The notes under the pieces were generated by a model, which saw only the letters and a list, made by a program, of their open reading frames with translations, had not been told where the DNA came from and made no database searches. The translations under genes and the position numbers were made by a program. Shown here one piece after another: positions 6,599 through 12,269 of a stretch of DNA of 12,269 nt (positions are counted from its first letter, which is position 1; each line of letters opens with the position of its first letter). Source of the stretch: Spirochaetales bacterium (lineage in GTDB: Bacteria; Spirochaetota; Spirochaetia; SZUA-6; DRHE01); NCBI GenBank assembly GCA_011049745.1, contig DRHE01000040.1:1-12269 (forward strand), in the 5' to 3' direction.

Positions 6599-9069
6599 CT
6601 CAGCGGGCTCAGAAGGTTCTCACCATTCTCGCCCAGGAGGAAGCAAAACGTTTCCATTCTGAGCAGCTTCTCCCGGAGCATGTTATTTTATCTCTTTTAA
6701 AAGACGGCCAGGGTGTAGCAGTGAAAGCGCTGCAGAAAGCAAAAGTTGATATCGGTGAAATGCAGCTGGAAATAGAAAACAGTCTTCCCATGGGAAAAGG
6801 GGGGCTTATCCTGGGCGATGTACCCCCCTCAAGGCGAGGAAAGAAGATTCTGGAAGAATCGGCTGAAGAAGCGAGAAGCATGGGTCATGAATATATCGGT
6901 ACTGAACATCTATTACTCGCCGCAGTACGGGAAGAGGGGAGTATAGTGGCGCGCTATCTGGCCCGTCACGGTATCGCTTTTAATCTTCTTCGCGAAATCA
7001 TTATTCGAATTAACGGAGTCAATAATACCTATCAATCCGGACAGGCCAGGAAGAAGAATCTGGCTGCGGGCAGGAAGACTACCCCGACATTAGATGAATT
7101 CAGTCGTGATCTGACCAGTCTGGCCAGAGAGGGTAAACTCGATCCGGTAATTGACAGGAAGAAGGAAATCAAGCGGGTTATACAGATATTGGCCCGCCGA
7201 ACCAAGAATAATCCTGTCTTGATTGGTGAACCGGGGGTGGGCAAAACGGCAATTGTCGAGGGTCTGGCCCAGATTATTGTACGGGGATCGATACCCTCTG
7301 TTCTTGCAGGGCGCCGGGTTGTAACCCTGGATCTTGCCTCTTTAGTGGCGGGCACCAAGTATCGAGGTGAGTTTGAAGAACGGCTGAAAAGGGTAATGAA
7401 GGAGATCCTCAAAACACGCGATGTAATCCTGTTCATCGATGAACTTCACACCATTATCGGAGCCGGCGGTGCTGAAGGGGCTATCGATGCCTCCAATATG
7501 TTGAAACCTGCTCTTTCCAGGGGAGAGCTGCAGTGTATTGGTGCAACCACCCTGAATGATTATAAGAAATATATTGAACGGGATGCAGCTTTAGAGCGAA
7601 GATTCCAGGCAATCTATGTTGATGAGCCCACTGTTGAGGAAACTGTGGAGATCCTTAAGGGAATTAAAGAACAATATGCCAAACATCATCGGGTGACCTA
7701 TACCTACGAAGCTTTAGAAACAGCGGCAAACCTTTCCAGCAGGTATATTACCGAACGTTTCCTTCCGGATAAGGCTATCGATCTTATCGATGAAGCGGGT
7801 TCCCGCAAGCGAATCGGTAATAGTGTCCCTCCCGGGGATTTGAGCGAACTGGAGAAGGAGATCGAGGGTCTGACCTACGAGAAAATTGCCCTGGTGAATA
7901 ACCAGAACTATGAACAAGCTGCGGCAATTCGCGACACTCTGAAAGAGCTTAAGACAAAAGTCGATAGTTTGAAGCAGGAATGGGAGAGCTCAATAAAAGT
8001 AGAAGAAAATCTGGTTGATGCCGAAGATATTCAATCTATTATTTCAGAAATTACCGGAATACCTTTATCGCGTATTGCCCAGAGTGAATCAACAAAGCTT
8101 CTGCAGATTGAGGAAGAGCTGCACAACTCGGTGGTCGGGCAGGATCAGGCTATTTCGGTTATCGCTTCGGCAATCAGACGCTCACGCACAGGTTTGAGCT
8201 CACCCAAAAGGCCGATGGGCTCCTTTATTTTCCTCGGCCCAACCGGTGTGGGAAAAACCATGCTGGCCAAGACTCTAGCTGAATTTCTTTTTGGCAATCC
8301 TGAGGCTTTGATCCGTATCGACATGTCTGATTTTATGGAAAAACATAATGTTTCACGCCTGGTTGGCGCCCCCCCCGGATATATCGGTTATGAAGAAGGC
8401 GGACTGTTAACCGAAAAAATACGCAGGAGACCGTACAGTGTAATTCTTCTGGATGAGATTGAGAAAGCACATCCCGATGTTTTTAATCTCCTGCTTCAGG
8501 TTCTTGAAGAGGGACAGCTGCAGGATAATCTCGGCCACCTGGTTTCTTTTCGTAATACGGTGCTTATTATGACCTCAAATGCCGGAGCCCGGGAGATCAG
8601 TAAGGAATCAGCGCTCGGCTTTCAGATGACAGAAGGGACGCTGCGCTTTGATGAAATAAAAAGCTCAGCGCTTAATGAACTGAAGCGCCTCTTTAATCCC
8701 GAATTTATCAACCGGGTGGATGAGATTGTGGTATTTCACTCTCTCAATAAGGTGCACCTCGCTGCAATACTGGAGATGATGATCTGCGAGATGCAGGAAC
8801 GTCTGGTTGAACAGAATATTAGCCTGGAGATGCGTAAGGGAGTAAAAGAATATCTTGTGAAAAAGGGGTATGATGAAAAGTTCGGCGCCCGTCCCTTAAG
8901 ACGCATTCTGCAGAAGGATGTAGAAGACCCTCTTTCAGTGGAAATATTAAAAGGGCGCTTCCGGCAGGGCAGTTCAATTGTAGTGGATCTTAAGGAAAAA
9001 AATATTGTTTTCCGTTCTAAGCGCACCACGAAGAGCCCGGTTAAAAAAGAAGAGCTTGTGGTTGGATGA
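6583..9069 (+). CDS. clpC: ATP-dependent Clp protease ATPase ClpC
   Basis: This 828-residue AAA+ unfoldase feeds substrates to ClpP. Domains in order are a double-repeat N-domain (1-145), AAA1 with Walker A G-E-P-G-V-G-K-T (215-222) and Walker B V-I-L-F-I-D-E (281-287), a middle region with a UVR motif (about 435-462, E-Q-A-A-A-I-R-D), and AAA2 with Walker A G-P-T-G-V-G-K-T (552-559), Walker B V-I-L-L-D-E (620-625) and sensor-2 G-A-R (768-770). The short middle region with UVR marks ClpC rather than ClpB, and L-G-F at 678-680 is the ClpP-docking loop. E32 (P-E-H) and E108 (T-E-H) align with the glutamates that bind phospho-arginine in B. subtilis ClpC. Nothing catalytic is missing. ATG 6583 has a strong RBS; the gene overlaps mcsB by 16 bases and the TPR gene by ATGA at 9066-9069. 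clpP is not in the window. Confidence 0.96.
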   Translation: MFKGLTQRAQKVLTILAQEEAKRFHSEQLLPEHVILSLLKDGQGVAVKALQKAKVDIGEMQLEIENSLPMGKGGLILGDVPPSRRGKKILEESAEEARSMGHEYIGTEHLLLAAVREEGSIVARYLARHGIAFNLLREIIIRINGVNNTYQSGQARKKNLAAGRKTTPTLDEFSRDLTSLAREGKLDPVIDRKKEIKRVIQILARRTKNNPVLIGEPGVGKTAIVEGLAQIIVRGSIPSVLAGRRVVTLDLASLVAGTKYRGEFEERLKRVMKEILKTRDVILFIDELHTIIGAGGAEGAIDASNMLKPALSRGELQCIGATTLNDYKKYIERDAALERRFQAIYVDEPTVEETVEILKGIKEQYAKHHRVTYTYEALETAANLSSRYITERFLPDKAIDLIDEAGSRKRIGNSVPPGDLSELEKEIEGLTYEKIALVNNQNYEQAAAIRDTLKELKTKVDSLKQEWESSIKVEENLVDAEDIQSIISEITGIPLSRIAQSESTKLLQIEEELHNSVVGQDQAISVIASAIRRSRTGLSSPKRPMGSFIFLGPTGVGKTMLAKTLAEFLFGNPEALIRIDMSDFMEKHNVSRLVGAPPGYIGYEEGGLLTEKIRRRPYSVILLDEIEKAHPDVFNLLLQVLEEGQLQDNLGHLVSFRNTVLIMTSNAGAREISKESALGFQMTEGTLRFDEIKSSALNELKRLFNPEFINRVDEIVVFHSLNKVHLAAILEMMICEMQERLVEQNISLEMRKGVKEYLVKKGYDEKFGARPLRRILQKDVEDPLSVEILKGRFRQGSSIVVDLKEKNIVFRSKRTTKSPVKKEELVVG

Positions 9070-11984
9070 GAAAGGCGCCAGGCCTTATCTTGCTCTTCTT
9101 TCTCTTCCAGGTAAGCCTGCTTTCCGGGGAGAGCGCGGAACAACTTTTGCTGGCCGGCCGGAAAGCCTTTTCTCAAAAATTTTTCAGTAGCGCCGCCAGG
9201 AACTTTAGTAAACTGGCTGAAGATTATCCGGAAGATTCCCGCGCCGATGATGCGGAATATCTGCTATATGTATCCTTCTTTTATCTTGGCGATTATCAGA
9301 AGTGTCTCACCACCCTGCTTGGTTTCAAGAGGAAATATCAGAAATCCAAATATCTTAAATATATTGATTACTGGCAGGGTAACGCGCTTTTTTACCTCGG
9401 GCGCAGAGAGCAAGCTCTTGAATTATTAAAGAGTCAGATAGCAGGATATCCGGATGAATTATATTTCCTTAAATATTCACTGCTTCTTGAAGGCATAATC
9501 TATGAGGAGCTTAAGCAGGGGGAAGAGGCAATTGAAGTTTACCGTCAGCTGCTTCAGCTTATCTCTGACAGCGCAGTAACTGAAAATCTTATGCCCGAGG
9601 TGCTTTATCGCCTGGGCGGCGTAGAGTTGGAGCTTAACCATTTCTTCAAATCACGCTCTATATTCTCCCGCATGCTTTTTGATTATCCGGAAAGCTCCTT
9701 TTCCAGTAACGCTCTCTTTTTTCTGGCTGAGAGCTATTATTTCCTTGAAGATTTTCAGGCTGCTCAAGAGAGGTATGAGAGAGCACTGAGGAGTTTTCCT
9801 GAGCATCCCTATGGTGATACAATAATTTTCAGGCTAAGCAGACTACTCGCCCGCAGTGGCAGGCTCGAAGATGCCCTGAGATATCTGGAAAAGCTGCGGT
9901 CTTCTTTTCCGGCGAGCAGTCATTTGCAGGAAGTGGAGAAATTGCGGGGGGAAATTTACTTTGACTTAAGGGATTATAACCGGGCGGCAATTGCCTACCG
10001 GAAGGCCATACCTGTTGCCAGGGATAAGGATGAGCTCCAGGCGCTGAATTATAACCTGGCCATGGCAGCTTATCAGGCCGGTTTGAAGGAAGAAGCGGTT
10101 GAACACTTTACCATCTCGGCTGCCGGTGAAGAAAAGAAGACTAAAGAAAGCTCACTGTTCAATCTTGGTGTGGCGCTGGCTGAACTAAAGAGAAACAGTG
10201 AAGCTATAGAGAGCCTCAAAGGTTTTACCGATACCTTTCCTGCGAGTGTTCACTTGCAAGAAGCCCTGACTCTTTTGGGAAACCTTTACAGTCTCGGCAG
10301 TTCAGCAGCGCAAGCAGAAGAGGTCTTTACCAGGTTAATCTCCTATTATCCCGATTCTCCCGAAAAGTATGAATATTATTATAAAAGGGGAAGTTCCCGG
10401 CTGGCGCAGAATAATAATATCAAGGCTTTAAAAGATTTTCAGATATTAATAAAAGATCTTCCCAATTCGGGAATGGGCCGGGAGAGCCTCTACAATGTAG
10501 GTTATATATATTCTCAAAAGAATGAGTACCGCCGGGCTCTTTCTTATTTTACACGTATACTCGATGGAGAGAGTGAAGCAGAGCTAACCAATCGAACCCT
10601 GTTAGCCATTGGTTTCTGCCGCTATAATCTTGGTGAATATGAAGAGGCTTTAGCCGATTTTACCCGGCTTGCCGCTGCAGGTCATACTGCCTGGAGCGGT
10701 CAGGGCTTTTTCCACCAGGGCCGTGTCCTCTATAAGCTGGAGAAGCTGCCGGAGGCTGCGAAAAGCTTCAGCAGGGCCGCTCAGGAGCTGAGCTCTTCAA
10801 GCGGCCGCGCTGAGGCGATCTTCTGGCAGGGATTGACGGAATTCCGGCTGAATAATCTGGAGCCGGCCAGAGATATATTTCTGTCCATACCGGTACTGTA
10901 CCCTGATAGTAAGCGAATTGCCGAAAGTTTTTACCGGGCCGGACTCTGTGAAGCTGCCTTAAGGAATTACGCCGGAAGCGTTGAATACTTTGACAGGTCC
11001 CTCAAGCTAAGCGGCAGAAAAACTTCGGTTACCATTGATACTATGAATGATACTATGAAAGGTTCTGCGGCTACTCTTCTGCAGGAAGAAGCCCTGTATG
11101 AATTCGGCTACAGCCTTTTCATGATTGGACGACGCCGGGAGGCTGAAGCAGCACTGCAGAGACTGGCAGAGGATTTTCCGGGAAGCCCTCTGGTTCCCGA
11201 GGGTTATTACCGCCTGGCTCAACATGATTACGAGCAGCAGCGCTATACGGAAAGCCTGGAAGGGTTTGTCTTGCTTTATAGTGTGTATACGGAATCTCAG
11301 GCCGGCGGTTCCGCTCTCTATTGGGCCGGGGCTTCATCAGTTGCCTTGGCTGAATATAGAGAGGCATTGGATCTTTTCTGGCGCTACCTGAAAAGAGTTC
11401 CCGGAGGCAGTTATACTAAAGCAGCTTTGAAGGAGATTAGAGAGATCCTGGCCAAAATTGACCCTCATACTGCCCTTGCTTTTCTCGATAAAGCGGAGAA
11501 AGAAGAGGATGTGCCTGCCCGGTTAAAGAATAATCTGCGTTATGAGTATGCCGCTGTGATCTTCGACCAACAGCGGGAAGAGGCTTTCGCCCTTCTGCAA
11601 AAGATCAGGCAGGAGGCTCCTGAAGAGCCGGTAAAGAGTAAGAGTAATTTCTTGATCGGCAGGTATTATCAGGAAAGTGGAGAGCTCCGACGCGCTCTGG
11701 ATATATTTACTACCCTTGTTGAGCTGAGAGCCGACAGGACAGGAGCTGCGGCACAGATGAATATTGCCCGAATTCTTAAAAGTATGGATAAGAGAGAAGA
11801 GGCGGCTTTCGAATATTTAAAGGTAAGTTATATTTTCCCTGACTATCCTGATCTGGTTGAGGAAGCAATCTTTGAGGCGATTCTGCTGTTCAGATCCCTG
11901 GGCGCCCTGAATAAGGCACAGCAGCTATATACAAAATTGAAGAATGATTTCCCTCTGAGCCGCCGGATTATTGAGCTGGAATAG
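9066..11984 (+). CDS. Large secreted tetratricopeptide-repeat protein
   Basis: This 972-residue protein begins with a signal peptide (M-R-K, then a Leu/Phe core, cleavage likely near S-G-E-S at about 20-23). It lacks a lipobox cysteine, so it should be soluble or peripheral in the periplasm. The rest is a nearly unbroken array of TPR-like helical pairs, roughly 20 by eye. Typical parts are L-G-D-Y-x-x-C/A, the A-x-x-x-Y/F motif and the turn Y-P-x-S/D between units, for example Y-P-E-D, Y-P-D-E, Y-P-E-S, Y-P-D-S and F-P-G-S. The Y-P-x-S units resemble BamD/YbgF-type repeats of envelope assembly. No enzyme domain is seen. A linker near 655-675 holds a 12-bp tandem duplication. The start overlaps the clpC stop by ATGA, so translation is probably coupled. 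A protein-binding scaffold role follows from TPR biology; partners are unknown. The link to cytoplasmic ClpC is unexplained. Confidence 0.9.
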   Translation: MRKAPGLILLFFLFQVSLLSGESAEQLLLAGRKAFSQKFFSSAARNFSKLAEDYPEDSRADDAEYLLYVSFFYLGDYQKCLTTLLGFKRKYQKSKYLKYIDYWQGNALFYLGRREQALELLKSQIAGYPDELYFLKYSLLLEGIIYEELKQGEEAIEVYRQLLQLISDSAVTENLMPEVLYRLGGVELELNHFFKSRSIFSRMLFDYPESSFSSNALFFLAESYYFLEDFQAAQERYERALRSFPEHPYGDTIIFRLSRLLARSGRLEDALRYLEKLRSSFPASSHLQEVEKLRGEIYFDLRDYNRAAIAYRKAIPVARDKDELQALNYNLAMAAYQAGLKEEAVEHFTISAAGEEKKTKESSLFNLGVALAELKRNSEAIESLKGFTDTFPASVHLQEALTLLGNLYSLGSSAAQAEEVFTRLISYYPDSPEKYEYYYKRGSSRLAQNNNIKALKDFQILIKDLPNSGMGRESLYNVGYIYSQKNEYRRALSYFTRILDGESEAELTNRTLLAIGFCRYNLGEYEEALADFTRLAAAGHTAWSGQGFFHQGRVLYKLEKLPEAAKSFSRAAQELSSSSGRAEAIFWQGLTEFRLNNLEPARDIFLSIPVLYPDSKRIAESFYRAGLCEAALRNYAGSVEYFDRSLKLSGRKTSVTIDTMNDTMKGSAATLLQEEALYEFGYSLFMIGRRREAEAALQRLAEDFPGSPLVPEGYYRLAQHDYEQQRYTESLEGFVLLYSVYTESQAGGSALYWAGASSVALAEYREALDLFWRYLKRVPGGSYTKAALKEIREILAKIDPHTALAFLDKAEKEEDVPARLKNNLRYEYAAVIFDQQREEAFALLQKIRQEAPEEPVKSKSNFLIGRYYQESGELRRALDIFTTLVELRADRTGAAAQMNIARILKSMDKREEAAFEYLKVSYIFPDYPDLVEEAIFEAILLFRSLGALNKAQQLYTKLKNDFPLSRRIIELE
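11036..11059 (+). repeat. 12-bp in-frame tandem duplication in the TPR gene
   Basis: TGATACTATGAA occurs twice head to tail (11036-11047 and 11048-11059) and encodes the repeated D-T-M-N/K residues in a linker between TPR blocks. The exact identity suggests a recent duplication. Confidence 0.85.
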
Positions 11985-12006
11985 GATTTCCATTTATTAA
12001 TCAGGT

Positions 12007-12269
12007 TTATATCAGTTCCGGATCGCTCATTATTTCCACAATAGATGGTCCGTTAAAATCGAGAGCCTTCTTGAATGCCAAATCGAGTTCCTCAGCTTGA
12101 TGTACCCTGATTCCGTATCCTCCCGAAATTTGAGCATATTCTGCGAAAGAAAGATTTTTTAAGTCCGTCTGCCAGACTTTCCAACCCCCTGAGCGCTGTT
12201 CCTTGCTTATCTTACCTAGTTCAGCGTTGTTCAGCAGTATATGAGTAATATTCATCCGGTATTTCACAG
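12007..12269 (-). CDS. C-terminal end of a thiamine-pyrophosphate enzyme (pyruvate oxidase/acetolactate synthase family), partial
   Basis: The last 87 or so codons of a minus-strand gene run in from the right edge; the stop is TAA at 12009-12007. The visible part begins with V-K-Y-R-M-N-I and I-L-L-N-N-A-E-L-G, the strand and Asn pair that end the TPP/Mg-binding motif in the C-terminal domain of this family. It continues with F-A-E-Y-A-Q-I-S-G-G-Y-G-I-R-V, A-F-x-x-A-L and G-P-S-I-V-E-I, and ends D-P-E-L-I. The pattern fits pyruvate oxidase or a related decarboxylase, but the substrate-specific parts lie outside. It has no tail like the membrane-binding helix of E. coli PoxB. The GTG near 12267 is internal to the domain, not a start. 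It is convergent with the TPR gene, 22 bases apart, with no clear terminator. Confidence 0.85.
   Translation of the reverse strand, partial: VKYRMNITHILLNNAELGKISKEQRSGGWKVWQTDLKNLSFAEYAQISGGYGIRVHQAEELDLAFKKALDFNGPSIVEIMSDPELI

Noticed and set aside
8369..8376. Run of eight C in clpC, a possible sequencing slip
   Set aside because: The frame continues with the conserved G-A-P-P-G-Y-I-G-Y sequence on both sides, so the count is right.
11985..12006. Bidirectional terminator between the convergent genes
   Set aside because: The 22-base gap is A/T-rich without a stable inverted repeat.

Overview
The window is a compact run of protein-coding genes, almost all on the plus strand, and reads as chromosomal backbone of a diderm (two-membrane) bacterium. 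The inner-membrane lipoprotein-sorting ABC transporter (LolD plus two LolC/E-type permeases) and two signal-peptide proteins point to a periplasm and outer membrane. The order ftsY, unknown secreted protein, permease, LolD, permease recalls what I remember of spirochaete chromosomes (for example the Borrelia ftsY region), so a spirochaete or a relative is my best guess. This is inference from gene order and was not searched. No mobile elements, CRISPR, rRNA or tRNA genes were seen.

Region 1 (1-4933) is one tightly packed operon. It holds the 3' part of ftsY (SRP receptor), a cysteine-free secreted protein with Y-D-G-type beta repeats, a LolC/E-like permease, the LolD ATPase and a second LolC/E-like permease. 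Three of the four junctions are ATGA overlaps, so translation is probably coupled. Together these genes handle delivery of proteins to the inner membrane and extraction of lipoproteins towards the outer membrane. The first 42 bases are a perfect inverted copy of bases 123-164 and look like a fold-back artefact at a contig end. They replace the true 5' part of ftsY.

Region 2 (4934-5031) is the only real intergenic gap on the plus strand. It carries three 9-bp TTTG-headed near-repeats, a weak hairpin and an A/T-rich promoter-like stretch.

Region 3 (5032-11984) is a second operon: mcsA, mcsB, clpC and a 972-residue secreted TPR protein, all overlapping or nearly so. In Firmicutes McsA/McsB mark proteins with phospho-arginine for ClpC-ClpP degradation and the operon starts with ctsR. 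Here ctsR is absent. The McsB has lost several residues known to matter for arginine kinase activity and for allosteric phospho-arginine binding, yet ClpC keeps the N-domain glutamates that bind phospho-arginine. This odd kinase is the most interesting point of the window.

Region 4 (12007-12269) is the C-terminal end of a convergent minus-strand gene for a thiamine-pyrophosphate enzyme of the pyruvate oxidase/acetolactate synthase family, cut by the window edge.
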